From positions 1-64,000 of the forward strand of contig NZ_CCXH01000094.1 of assembly GCF_000820725.1 (NCBI RefSeq): a stretch of DNA of 64,000 nt. The letters are read 5' to 3'. Shown here one piece after another: positions 46,675-58,941 of this stretch. The DNA is from Actinomyces polynesiensis (GTDB taxonomy: Bacteria; Actinomycetota; Actinomycetes; Actinomycetales; Actinomycetaceae). Position 1 is the first letter of the stretch. Each line of letters begins with the position of its first letter. The notes beneath the pieces are model-generated. The model saw only the letters and a program-made list of their open reading frames with translations, was not told where the DNA came from and searched no databases. Both the position numbers and the translations under genes were made by a program.

Positions 46675-47620
46675 ACCCGTGATCGAGACCCGTGCCCTGC
46701 GCAAGGCCTTCAGGACCGTCCAGGCGCTCGACGGCCTGGACCTGGTCGTCCGGCCCGGGGAGGTGGCGGGCTTCCTCGGACCGAACGGGGCAGGGAAGTC
46801 CACCACCATCCGCATCCTCCTGGGAATGCAGCGGGCCGACTCCGGGCACGCCCGGGTCCTGGGGATGGACCCCTGGACCGAGGCGGTCGAGCTCCACCGG
46901 CGACTCGCCTACGTCCCCGGTGACGTCACACTGTGGCCCAACCTCACGGGCGGGGAGACCATCGACCTCCTCACCCGCCTGCACCGCACCACGGCCGACC
47001 GGCGGCGACGTGCCGAGCTCCTCGAACGGTTCGAGCTCGACCCGACACGCAGGACGCACACCTACTCCAAGGGCAACCGGCAGAAGGTGGCCCTCGTGGC
47101 GGCGCTGCTCACCGACGCTGAGCTCTACCTGTTCGACGAGCCCACCTCCGGCCTGGACCCGCTGATGATGGCCGTCTTCACCGAGGAGGTCAGGGCACTG
47201 CGCGACCGGGGGCGGACCGTCCTGCTGTCGAGCCACATCCTCGGTGAGGTCGAGGCCCTGTGCCACAGCGTCACGATCATCCGCGGCGGCAGGGACGTGG
47301 AATCCGGCACCCTGGCGGACCTGCGCCACCTCACCCGCTCCTCCGTGGTGCTCACCTCCGACATCGACCCCGCCCGCCTGCGCGGCCTCCCGGGTGTCCA
47401 CAACGTGACGGTGGATGACGACCGCGTGGACTTCGACGTCGACAACGCGGCGCTGAGCTCCGTGGTCGACGCGATGGCCACTGCCCATGTGCGCGGACTG
47501 CAGGTCACCCCGCCCTCGTTGGAGGAGCTCTTCCTGCGCCTCTACGACTCCCATTCCGGGTCGTCGCAGCCGGGGAACGACGGGGCCGACGACGGGCTCC
47601 CCGGGGCGGGTGTCCGATGA
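46667..47620 (+). CDS. ABC exporter ATP-binding protein
   Basis: 317-aa ATPase with Walker [10 protein letters not shown] (38-46), signature [11 protein letters not shown] (a degenerate LSGGQ as in DrrA-like subunits), Walker [14 protein letters not shown] and switch His [13 protein letters not shown]. The C-terminal 90 residues resemble the DrrA/CcmA-type regulatory tail. ATG 46667 follows CAGGAGGAA and overlaps the tetR stop. With the next gene it forms a drug or polyketide-type exporter. Confidence 0.93.
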   Translation: MSEPVIETRALRKAFRTVQALDGLDLVVRPGEVAGFLGPNGAGKSTTIRILLGMQRADSGHARVLGMDPWTEAVELHRRLAYVPGDVTLWPNLTGGETIDLLTRLHRTTADRRRRAELLERFELDPTRRTHTYSKGNRQKVALVAALLTDAELYLFDEPTSGLDPLMMAVFTEEVRALRDRGRTVLLSSHILGEVEALCHSVTIIRGGRDVESGTLADLRHLTRSSVVLTSDIDPARLRGLPGVHNVTVDDDRVDFDVDNAALSSVVDAMATAHVRGLQVTPPSLEELFLRLYDSHSGSSQPGNDGADDGLPGAGVR

Positions 47621-49212
47621 TGACCGGGGTGGGGACGCTCGTGCGCCTGGCGCTGCGCCGTGACCGCGTGCGGCTCGTGGCGTGGGGACTCGGCTTCCTG
47701 GTGACGATGTGGTTCTCCGTCGCCGCGGTGATCGACGCCTACAGCGGTCCGGGAGCGCTCGAGGCGCGTGCGGCACTCGCCCACAGCCCGGGCACCGTCG
47801 TCATCGCCGGGCCCCTCTTCGGTGCCGACGAGCCCGGCATCGGGCCCGTGGTGGCCAATGAGCTCACCACGATGCTCCTGGTCGTCGTCGCCGTCATCAG
47901 TGTGCTGTGCGCGGTCCGCCACACCCGCGCCGACGAGGAGGCGGGCCGCACCGAGCTGGTGCGCGCCCAGGTGACCGCCCGTCGCGCCCCGGCCGTGGCC
48001 GCCCTCGTGGCGGTGGCCACCCTCGACCTCGTGGTGTCCGCAGCGGTGGTCGTCGCCCTGGTCGGCCAGGACCTCCCGGTCGTGGACTCCCTGGCCCTGG
48101 GGGCGTCCTGCCTGCTCACCGGGTTCCTCTTCGGAGCGGTCGCAGCCGTGGCGGCGCAGGTGGCACCCTCTGCACGGGGCGCCTCCTCCCTCGCCATGGG
48201 TGTCCTGGGGTCGTCCTTCGCGGTGCGCGCCGCAGGGGACGTGCTCGAGCCCTCGACCGGTTCGTGGCTCTCCTGGCTCTCGCCCCTCGCCTGGGCGCAG
48301 CAGATCAGGGCGTACGCCGACCTGCGGTGGTGGCCCCTGGCCCTCGTCCTCGCGGCGACGGTGGTGGCACTCGTGGTGGCGGCTGCCCTCTCGGACCGGC
48401 GGGACCTGGGCTCGGGGCTCCTGCCCTCCCGCCCGGGTACCGGGGTGGCCCGCCCCCCGCTGCTGTCGGGCGGTGGGTTGGCGCGGCGTCTGCTGCGTCC
48501 GGCATTCCTGTCCTGGGGCACGGGCATCGTGCTCACCGCGGCCCTGTCGGGGTCCATGGCCCGTTCCGTGGAGGGCATGCTCTCGGAGTCACCTGAACTG
48601 GCCGCGTGGATGGGCACCTCCTCCCACGACCTCGTCGCCTCCTTCTCCACCTACATGCTCGGCTTCCTGGTCGTGATGACCACCGCCTTCGCCGTCTCGT
48701 CGGTCCTGGTGCTGCGCGGGGAGGAGAGCTCCGGCCGCGCCGAGCTCGTGCTCGTGTCGGGGGTCCCGCGCACGCGCTGGGTCACCGTCTGGATCGCGGT
48801 GGTCGCGGTGGAGACGGTCGTCATCCTCGTCACGGCGGCCCTCGCGATGGGCGTGTGCACGGTGGTGGCACTCGGTGAGTGGCGCTGGGTGGGGGACCTC
48901 CTGGTCGCCGGCCTGGTCAACGTGCCGGGCGCCCTCGTCGCACCGGCCCTCGCGGCGGCACTGGTCGCCTGGCTGCCGCGATGGGCGCCGCTGGCGTGGG
49001 TGATGGTCGGGTGGAGTGCCTTCGTGCTCCTGCTCGGCCCGGTGCTGGGCCTGCCGGAATGGGTGGGGCACCTCTCCCCCCTGGGACTCACCCCGAAGCT
49101 CGCGGAGGCCGCGTTCACGCCCGCACCCGTCCTCGCCCTCGCCGCGGTCGTGGTCGTGCTGGTGCTCCTGGTGCGTCCGGGGACCGCCCGGAGGGACCTC
49201 CTGACGGGCTGA
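47617..49212 (+). CDS. ABC-2 type exporter permease
   Basis: 531-aa permease with about 12 predicted membrane helices in two similar halves, each with an AD(E)EAGRTELV or [16 protein letters not shown] segment, the duplicated pattern of actinobacterial polyketide-antibiotic exporter permeases. ATG 47617 overlaps the ATPase stop (ATGA). The predicted function is export of a hydrophobic drug or metabolite controlled by the upstream TetR protein; the substrate is unknown. Confidence 0.87.
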   Translation: MMTGVGTLVRLALRRDRVRLVAWGLGFLVTMWFSVAAVIDAYSGPGALEARAALAHSPGTVVIAGPLFGADEPGIGPVVANELTTMLLVVVAVISVLCAVRHTRADEEAGRTELVRAQVTARRAPAVAALVAVATLDLVVSAAVVVALVGQDLPVVDSLALGASCLLTGFLFGAVAAVAAQVAPSARGASSLAMGVLGSSFAVRAAGDVLEPSTGSWLSWLSPLAWAQQIRAYADLRWWPLALVLAATVVALVVAAALSDRRDLGSGLLPSRPGTGVARPPLLSGGGLARRLLRPAFLSWGTGIVLTAALSGSMARSVEGMLSESPELAAWMGTSSHDLVASFSTYMLGFLVVMTTAFAVSSVLVLRGEESSGRAELVLVSGVPRTRWVTVWIAVVAVETVVILVTAALAMGVCTVVALGEWRWVGDLLVAGLVNVPGALVAPALAAALVAWLPRWAPLAWVMVGWSAFVLLLGPVLGLPEWVGHLSPLGLTPKLAEAAFTPAPVLALAAVVVVLVLLVRPGTARRDLLTG

Positions 49213-49305
49213 CGCGGGCATCCTAGGATGGGACCACGCCGCCGGGCGCCCGGGGAGTCCGGTGGGAGGGACTGTCCGCCCCGCCCTCGTGAAGGAAGAC
49301 CTGAC

Positions 49306-50770
49306 ATGACCATCCCCACCCCTGCTGCGGCCAGTGCGGACATCGGCGTCTACGGGCTCGGCGTCATGGGATCGAACCTCGCCCGCAACCTGGCGCGCAA
49401 CGGGTACCGCACGGCGGTGTTCAACCGGACCCCCACCCGCACGGAGCGCCTCATGGCGGCCCACGGCGACGGCTCGGAGGGCGTCTTCGTCCCCTCCCTC
49501 GACATCGACGACTTCATCCGTTCCCTCGAGCGTCCCCGCGTCGCCATCATCATGGTCCAGGCGGGGGCCGCCACCGACGCCGTCATGGAGCAGCTCGCCG
49601 CCCGCATGGAGGCCGGGGACATCATCGTGGACTGCGGGAACTCCCTCTTCACCGACACGATCCGCCGGGAGGCGTGGGCGCGCGAGCGGGGGCGTCCACT
49701 TCGTGGGTGCCGGGGTCTCCGGCGGCGAGGAGGGTGCCCTGTGGGGCCCCTCGATCATGCCCGGGGGCACGAAGGAGTCCTACGACCGCCTCGGCCCCAT
49801 GTTCGAGAGGATCTCCGCCCACTACGAGGGCGTCCCCTGCTGCACCCACATCGGACCCGACGGGGCGGGTCACTTCGTGAAGATGGTCCACAACGGCATC
49901 GAGTACGCGGACATGCAGGTCATCGCCGAGGCCTACGACCTGCTGCGCCACGGGCTGGGGACCGGGCCCGCGGAGATCGCCGACATCTTCTCCCAGTGGA
50001 ACACCGGTGAACTGAACTCCTTCCTCATCGAGATCACCGCCGAGGTGCTGCGCCAGGTCGACGCCTCCACGGGGATCCCCCTGGTGGACCTCATCGTCGA
50101 CCGGGCCTCCCAGAAGGGCACCGGCAAGTGGACCGTGCAGACGGCCCTCGACCTGGCGGTGCCCGTCACCGCCATCGGCGAGGCGACCTTCGCCCGCGGC
50201 GCCTCCTCGGCCACGGCGCAGCGCACGACGGCCAGGGTCCTGGACGGGCACGCGGCGCCACTGCAGGTCGCGGACCGTGACGCCTTCGTCGAGGACGTGC
50301 GCCAGGCCCTCTACGCCTCCAAGATCGTCGCCTACTCCCAGGGGTTCGACGAGATCACCGAGGGTGGGCTCACCTACCACTGGGACATCGACAAGGGGGC
50401 GCTCGCGCGCATCTGGCGGGCCGGGTGCATCATCCGCGCGGCCTTCCTCGACGACATCTCACGTGCCTACGTGGACGCCCCTGACCTCCCGCTGCTCCTC
50501 GCGGCGGAGCCCTTCGCCACCCGGATCCAGGAGGCCGTGCCCTCCCTGCGCCGTGTCGTGGCGCTCGCGGCCGGGGCGGGGGTCCCGATCCCCGTGTTCG
50601 GCTCCTCGCTGTCCTACTTCGACACGATCCGGGCGGAGCGGCTGCCGGCCGCGCTCATCCAGGGGCAGCGGGACTTCTTCGGGTCCCACACCTACCAGCG
50701 CACCGACCGCCCGGGCACCTTCCACACCCTGTGGGCCCAGGAGGGCCGCCCCGAGGAGCAGTGGGACTGA
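49306..50770 (+). pseudogene. gnd: NADP-dependent 6-phosphogluconate dehydrogenase with one-base frameshift
   Basis: Encodes the oxidative pentose phosphate enzyme that makes ribulose 5-phosphate and NADPH. ATG 49306 (after GAAGGAAGA) starts ADIGVYGLGVMGSNLARNLA with the NADP motif, then VDCGNSLFTDT. In the run GCGGGGGCG at about 49688-49694 one extra G shifts the frame; removing it gives ARERGVHFVGAGVSGGEEGA. Downstream, GGAGHFVKMVHNGIEYADMQ-type residues, KGTGKWT and a C-terminal YQRTDRPGTFHT are intact to the stop at 50770. Only the homopolymer breaks the gene. It is a central metabolic gene, so an assembly error is more likely than true loss. Confidence 0.85.
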
Positions 50771-50868
50771 TCCCGGGCGGGGATCGTCGCGCGCGCCACA
50801 CTCCGTGGAGGATTCCCAGACTCCGTGCGTAGTCTGGAGGTTCGAGGCTCTGCACGGAAGGTGGACAC

Positions 50869-53067
50869 GTGGCGAACAACGACGGGAAGATGGACTGGGA
50901 CCAGGTGGTCTCCGGATCCACCTCCTCCCCCCAGCCCTCCTCGCGCCGGGGCGGCACCGGGGCGAGGTCCGGGTCATCGCGCGCGGGCTCCGGTGGGCGC
51001 AGGGGCAGGATCGGTCGGCGCATCGGCCTGGGCATCGTCTTCACCGTGCTCGGCGCCCTCATCGCGGGGCTCGCCGCCTTCCTGGTCCTCTACATGCGAC
51101 TCGACGTGCCGGCGGCGGACGAGGTCGCCCTCGCCCAGACCACCACCGTCTACTACTCCGACGGCACCACGACGATGGGGACCTTCTCCGACATCGACCG
51201 GAAGATCATCGACACCTCGACCCTGCCCGACTACGTCGGGAACGCCATCGTCGCCTCGGAGGACCGCACGTTCTACACGAACGCGGGCATCGACTTCAAG
51301 GGCATCTTCCGCGCCCTGCTCAACAACGTCTCCGGCGGGGGCCGTCAGGGTGGATCGACCCTCACCCAGCAGTACGTGGAGCGCTACTACCTCGGGGAGA
51401 CGACGTCCTACAAGGGCAAGATCAAGGAAGCGGTCCTCGCGGTCAAGATCAACCGCGAGCAGTCGAAGTCCGAGATCCTCGGCAACTACATGAACACGAT
51501 CTACTTCGGACGCGGGGCCTACGGCATCGAGGCGGCTTCGGAGGCCTACTTCGGTCATCCCGCCTCCGAGCTCTCCCTCTCCGAGTCGGCCCTGCTCGCA
51601 GGGATCATCCCCGCGCCCTCCGCATGGGACCCCGCGGTCGACGAGACCCAGGCGAAGGACCGCTGGGAGCGGGTGCTGGGCCTCATGGTCGAGGACGGGC
51701 ACATCAGCCAGGCCGAGGCCAGCGCCGCCACGTTCCCCGAGACGATCGAGCCCTCGACGGGCACCTCGTCGATGACGGGGACCAACGGCTACCTCATGGA
51801 GCAGATCCGCAAGGAGCTCATCGCGACCGAGCAGTTCAGCGACGAGGACCTCGACACCGGTGGTTTCCAGATCGTCTCCACCATCGACAAGACGAAGCAG
51901 GACGCGGCCGTCGCGGCGGCGTCGTCCATGACACAGGTCGCGAACTGGGACAGCGACACGATGCACACGGCGCTGTCCTCCATGGATCCGGCCACGGGTG
52001 AGATCGTCGCGGAGTACGCCGGCGCGGACTACCAGAAGCGTCAGCAGAACGCCGTCACGCAGGACATCGCGGCCGCCGGGTCGACGTTCAAGACCTTCGC
52101 GCTGTTGGCCCACGCCGAGGAGGGGGGATCGATCCTCGACACCTATGACGGGAACTCCCCCCAGTCCTTCCCGGGTCTGACCGACCCGGTCCAGAACGAC
52201 GGGAACTATTCCTTCGGCACGGTCTCGCTGGAGACGGCGACGAAGTACTCGATCAACACCGCCTTCGTCGGGCTGAACGAGGAGGTCGGACCGGCGAACA
52301 CGATGAAGGCGGCCATCCGGGCGGGCATCCCCGAGAAGACCAACGGACTCGAGGACACCCTGCTCAACGTGCTCGGCTTCGCCGCCCCCCACAACATCGA
52401 CATCACGCACGCCTATGCCACGATCGCCTCCGGCGGTCTCAAGGTGGACCCCCACATCGTGCGCCAGGTCAAGGACTCCGACGGGAAGGACGTCTACACG
52501 ACGCCCGTGAACCCCGAGCGGGTGTTCTCCGCGGAGGACGTCTCCGAGATCATGCCGGCCCTCGAGGCCGCCATGGGCACCGGCGGCACCGGCGAGAAGG
52601 CCGCCTCCCTGGGGCGCGTCGTCGCCGGGAAGACCGGCACCTCCGAGGAGCAGAAGTCCGCGCAGTTCGTCGGGATGATCCCCCAGTTGGTGACCACGGT
52701 GTCGATGTACCAGACCGGCGAGGACGGGACCTCCTCCGTGCCCCTGTCCGACATCGGCGGGCTCGACCAGTTCCACGGTGGCGACTGGCCGGCCGACGTG
52801 TGGCTGAAGTACATGCAGGTCGCGGTGCAGGACCTGCCGGACGAGGGGTTCTCCTGGCTCACGACGAGTACGAGGGCGCCCTCGGTGGCCCCTGTGCCGA
52901 CCCAGACCCACGCACCGGAGCCGGAGCAGACGGAGACCCAGACCTACGCACCGGAGCCGGAGCAGACGGAGACGGAGACCCAGGCCCCGGAGCCCTCGGA
53001 GCCGACGGAGCAACCGGTGACCCCGGATCCCGAGCCGGACGACTCCCCTCAACAGTCCGGGCATTGA
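50869..53067 (+). CDS. Bifunctional class A penicillin-binding protein
   Basis: 732-aa peptidoglycan synthase. A basic cytoplasmic tail (1-51) and one membrane helix (about 52-76) precede a GT51 glycosyltransferase (Glu131 in ASEDRTFYTNAGIDF, GGSTLTQQYVERYYLG) and a transpeptidase with Ser405-TFK-408, SIN (461-463) and KTGT (588-591). The C-terminal 70 residues are Pro/Glu/Thr-rich with a duplicated 12-residue unit QT(H/Y)APEPEQTET (36-bp repeat, 52903-52974). It resembles PonA-type enzymes. GTG 50869 follows GGAAGGTGGAC. TAGTCT at 50830-50835 is a possible -10. Confidence 0.93.
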   Translation: MANNDGKMDWDQVVSGSTSSPQPSSRRGGTGARSGSSRAGSGGRRGRIGRRIGLGIVFTVLGALIAGLAAFLVLYMRLDVPAADEVALAQTTTVYYSDGTTTMGTFSDIDRKIIDTSTLPDYVGNAIVASEDRTFYTNAGIDFKGIFRALLNNVSGGGRQGGSTLTQQYVERYYLGETTSYKGKIKEAVLAVKINREQSKSEILGNYMNTIYFGRGAYGIEAASEAYFGHPASELSLSESALLAGIIPAPSAWDPAVDETQAKDRWERVLGLMVEDGHISQAEASAATFPETIEPSTGTSSMTGTNGYLMEQIRKELIATEQFSDEDLDTGGFQIVSTIDKTKQDAAVAAASSMTQVANWDSDTMHTALSSMDPATGEIVAEYAGADYQKRQQNAVTQDIAAAGSTFKTFALLAHAEEGGSILDTYDGNSPQSFPGLTDPVQNDGNYSFGTVSLETATKYSINTAFVGLNEEVGPANTMKAAIRAGIPEKTNGLEDTLLNVLGFAAPHNIDITHAYATIASGGLKVDPHIVRQVKDSDGKDVYTTPVNPERVFSAEDVSEIMPALEAAMGTGGTGEKAASLGRVVAGKTGTSEEQKSAQFVGMIPQLVTTVSMYQTGEDGTSSVPLSDIGGLDQFHGGDWPADVWLKYMQVAVQDLPDEGFSWLTTSTRAPSVAPVPTQTHAPEPEQTETQTYAPEPEQTETETQAPEPSEPTEQPVTPDPEPDDSPQQSGH
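52903..52974. repeat. Two 36-bp tandem repeats in the PBP gene tail
   Basis: Unit 52903-52938 is repeated at 52939-52974 with two mismatches, in frame, extending the extracellular Pro/Glu/Thr tail of the PBP by 12 residues per copy. Confidence 0.75.
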
Positions 53068-53180
53068 GGGCGTCGCTGACTCCCGTGCCGCGCACGGCCC
53101 CCCGGTGCGGGTCCACGTCCCGGGTGGTCGACCGGCGCCCGACCAGGACAGCCCCCGACAGGACCGTTCCCGTCACAGGG

Positions 53181-53214
53181 TTGGGGCCCCGATCCATCCG
53201 GATCGGGGCCCCAA
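53181..53214. terminator. Bidirectional terminator between PBP and rplI
   Basis: TTGGGGCCCCGATCC (53181-53195) and its exact complement (53200-53214) form a perfect 15-bp stem with an ATCC loop, between convergent genes, with flanking A/T pairs suiting both directions. Confidence 0.8.
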
Positions 53215-53284
53215 CTGTGTGCGAGGAGTGCGACCGGTCAGGGGGTCAGCTGGTCAGCTGACACCGACGGACCGGCCGGCCCGC

Positions 53285-53743
53285 TCACTTGGCGACGACG
53301 CGCACCGTCAGGGTCGCGGTGACCTCGGGGTGCAGGTTGACGAACACCGTGTGGTCGCCGAGCGACTTGATGGGCGTGCGCACGACCACCTTGCGGCGGT
53401 CGATGGTCTGCCCCAGGTCGTTCTTGACGGCCTCGGCGATGTCCGCGGTGGAGATGGCGCCGAAGAGGCGGTCGTTCGTGCCGACCTTGCCGGACACCGT
53501 CACGAAGGAGGCGTCCTGCAGGGTGTCGCGCACGAGACGCGCGTCATCGATCGAGGCGATCTCGCGCTTGCGGCGCGCGGCGGCCATCTGGTCGATCTGC
53601 TTCTGGGCGCCCTTCGTCCACTTGGTGGCCAGGCCACGGGGGACGAGGTAGTTGCGGGCGTAGCCGTTCTTGACCTCGACGACCTCCCCGGCGGTGCCGA
53701 GGTTGGCCACGTCGTGGGTCAGGATGAGCTTGGTGGTAGCCAT
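53285..53743 (-). CDS. rplI: 50S ribosomal protein L9
   Basis: 152-aa L9. The N-terminal 23S rRNA-binding domain has LGTAGEVVEVKNGYARNYLV and PRGLA; a long connecting helix and the C-terminal domain (VSGKVGTNDRLFGAISTADI) follow. ATG 53743 follows GGAAGGAAGA. It is the last gene of rpsF-ssb-rpsR-rplI. Confidence 0.96.
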   Translation of the reverse strand: MATTKLILTHDVANLGTAGEVVEVKNGYARNYLVPRGLATKWTKGAQKQIDQMAAARRKREIASIDDARLVRDTLQDASFVTVSGKVGTNDRLFGAISTADIAEAVKNDLGQTIDRRKVVVRTPIKSLGDHTVFVNLHPEVTATLTVRVVAK

Positions 53744-53766
53744 GAGTCTTCTTCCTTCCCCGTCGG

Positions 53767-54009
53767 TCAGCGGCCGGTGGACGAGTAGGGCAGCAGGGCC
53801 ATCTCGCGAGCGTTCTTGACGGCCTTGGCGATCTGGCGCTGCTGCTGGACGGTCACGCCGGTGACGCGACGGGCGCGGATCTTCCCACGGTCGGAGATGA
53901 ACTTCCGCAGGAGTGCGGTGTCCTTGTAGTCGATGTGGTCGATCTTGGCCGCCCGCAGCGGGTTGGCCTTCTTCTTGATGGGCTTGTTGCGAAGTTGGGG
54001 CTTCGCCAT
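53767..54009 (-). CDS. rpsR: 30S ribosomal protein S18
   Basis: 80-aa S18: [20 protein letters not shown] and [20 protein letters not shown] cover the full domain. No Cys zinc-ribbon (CxxC) residues are present, so this is the zinc-independent form. ATG 54009 follows AGGAGAACATC. It is in the S6-SSB-S18-L9 operon; S18 binds S6 in the ribosome. Confidence 0.96.
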   Translation of the reverse strand: MAKPQLRNKPIKKKANPLRAAKIDHIDYKDTALLRKFISDRGKIRARRVTGVTVQQQRQIAKAVKNAREMALLPYSSTGR

Positions 54010-54159
54010 GATGTTCTCCTAGGTGATCCGGACGGGGCGTCCCCGTCCTCGAGCGTGGTGTGGAGCGTTGCCGGTGACATCCGCCGACGGTGTCGGTGCT
54101 GACGAGGGCGGACCCGCACGTCCCGTGGTCGGGACCGACGGGGGCCGCCCTCGTGGACG

Positions 54160-54756
54160 TCAGAAGGGCGGCTCGTCCCCGAAGGAGGTCGCACCACCTG
54201 CATCGGTGCGCCACGGGTCGTTGGTCGACCCACCCGTCGGGGCGTTGTAGCTGCCCTGGTTGCCCTGTCCTCGACCGCCCTGGCCGTACCCGCCCTGGGG
54301 GGCCTGGCCGCCCTGGGAGCCGTAGCCCCCCTGGCTGCCCTGCCCGCTCGGGGCGCCGCCCTGGCTGTAGCCACCCTGTCCGCCGCCCTGTGAGGCGGTG
54401 CGGGTGACCTGCGCCTTCGCGCGGCGGAGGGACGGGCCGACCTCGTCGACCTGCATCTCCACCACGGTGCGGCGCTCGCCCTCGCGGGTCTCGTAGGAGC
54501 GCTGCGTGAGCCGCCCCTGGACGATGACCCGCATGCCCTTGCGCAGGGACTCCGCGACGTTCTCGGCGGCCTCACGCCACACGCTGCAGCGCATGAAGAG
54601 GGTCTCGCCGTCCTTCCACTCGTTCGCATTGCGATCGAAGGTGCGCGGTGTCGATGCCACCGTGAAGTCGGCGACCGCGGCACCCGAGGGCGTGAAACGC
54701 AGCTCGGGATCGGCGGTCAGGTTGCCGATGATCGTGATGACGGTGTCTCCGGCCAT
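54160..54756 (-). CDS. ssb: Single-stranded DNA-binding protein
   Basis: 198-aa SSB. The OB fold fills residues 1-115 ([52 protein letters not shown]-like segment). A Gly/Gln/Tyr-rich linker of about 65 residues follows, and the tip DEPPF is the acidic partner-binding peptide. It sits between rpsF and rpsR, the usual place for the main SSB. Confidence 0.96.
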   Translation of the reverse strand: MAGDTVITIIGNLTADPELRFTPSGAAVADFTVASTPRTFDRNANEWKDGETLFMRCSVWREAAENVAESLRKGMRVIVQGRLTQRSYETREGERRTVVEMQVDEVGPSLRRAKAQVTRTASQGGGQGGYSQGGAPSGQGSQGGYGSQGGQAPQGGYGQGGRGQGNQGSYNAPTGGSTNDPWRTDAGGATSFGDEPPF

Positions 54757-54809
54757 GTCGGCTCCTCGGTGTGGGTGGGTGCTCCGGCACGGTGGCCGGG
54801 CGGGGTTGG

Positions 54810-55100
54810 TCAGTGGCTGTCGGGGCGCTGGAGCTTGGTGCGCAGGATGGCCTCGTTGAGGTTCATCTGACGCGTGATCTCCAGGGCGACGTCGGGGGTC
54901 GTCGTCATGTCGATGACGACGTAGATCCCCTCGGAACGCTTGTTGATGTCATAGGCAAGACGACGCTTGCCCCAGATGTCGACCTTCTCGACGGAGCCCT
55001 TGGCAGCGGTCACCTGCTGCAGGTACTTCTCCATCGAAGGGGCGACGGTGCGCTCGTCGATCTCGGGATCGAGGATCACCATCAGTTCGTAGGCACGCAC
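54810..55100 (-). CDS. rpsF: 30S ribosomal protein S6
   Basis: 96-aa S6 ([50 protein letters not shown]). GTG 55100 gives the standard length and lies 11 nt after AGGAGG; the in-frame GTG at 55112 abuts that ribosome-binding site and cannot use it. It is the first gene of the operon. Confidence 0.95.
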   Translation of the reverse strand: MRAYELMVILDPEIDERTVAPSMEKYLQQVTAAKGSVEKVDIWGKRRLAYDINKRSEGIYVVIDMTTTPDVALEITRQMNLNEAILRTKLQRPDSH

Positions 55101-55129
55101 GTGGGTACCCACCTCCTATGGTCTCTGCG

Positions 55130-55148
55130 GTCACGGTCCTTCCGTGAC
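55130..55148 (-). promoter_or_regulatory. rpsF leader hairpin, possible S6:S18 autoregulatory element
   Basis: GTCACGG (55130-55136) pairs with CCGTGAC (55142-55148) around a 5-nt loop, 30 nt before the rpsF start and within the predicted leader; TAGAGT at 55209-55214 (minus) is a possible -10. Many bacteria regulate this operon by S6:S18 binding to a leader hairpin, but the diagnostic bulge is not verified here. Confidence 0.3.
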
Positions 55149-55355
55149 AGGAGGGTGTTGCGGCGGTCCGTCCCCACCCGGGTCGGGTGCGGGGCAGTCC
55201 GCCTGTCCACTCTAGTCGTGGGGTGGGCGGGCGTGCCACCCGCCCCGTCGGGCCGCGGGGGTTGTGTGGGACACACCGGTGGGGCCATGGCCCTCCTGCG
55301 CGCACCCGTCAGGTCTCCGTGGGTCCCGGTTGCGTCGTACCCGGTGGCGCCGGGC

Positions 55356-58531
<3,176 letters not shown>

Positions 58532-58549
58532 CGATCCGTCCTCCACTTC

Positions 58550-58722
58550 CTGTCCACAGACTGTTGACAGATCTGTGGACAACGCCCCGCGTACCTGTGG
58601 CGGGATTCCGCGGTTCGCGTCGATCCGGGGGATCCCGCGAGGTCCGGGCATCCCCAGGCGTGTCCACAGGCATTGTGCACGACGCGCCGATCCATCCACA
58701 TCCTGTCCACATCGAGTCCACA
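58550..58722. promoter_or_regulatory. DnaA-box cluster upstream of dnaB
   Basis: Six DnaA-box-like 9-mers in 173 bp: CTGTCCACA (58550), a perfect TGTGGACAA (58574-58582, minus-strand TTGTCCACA), GTGTCCACA (58660), CCATCCACA (58692), CTGTCCACA (58703) and GAGTCCACA (58714). They fill the gap between the divergent MATE and dnaB genes (58532-58941). No gene is otherwise visible there; TACGCT at 58755-58760 is a possible dnaB -10. DnaA control of dnaB or DnaA titration is inferred. Confidence 0.6.
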
Positions 58723-58941
58723 TCGAGGGTGGTGGAGATGCGTACGGGAGCGTCTACGCTCACGTGTGCGCGAACGGATCGGGGCCCCGCACGGGGTCCT
58801 CCCGCAGCGCGGTGTGGGTCGCCCTCGTCACGGGGACGGAGCACGGGCCACCGTCGCGTTGCCCGTGCCGGTTCGACCTGCGCACACCCGGACCCCGGCA
58901 GCGCGACCCGCTTCCACCAGAACTCAGGAGGACATGACCCG

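Noticed and set aside
50800-50827. Direct repeat ACTCCGTG upstream of the PBP gene
   Set aside because: Two 8-bp copies 20 bp apart could be a response-regulator site, but two copies in GC-rich DNA are weak evidence and match no motif I can name.
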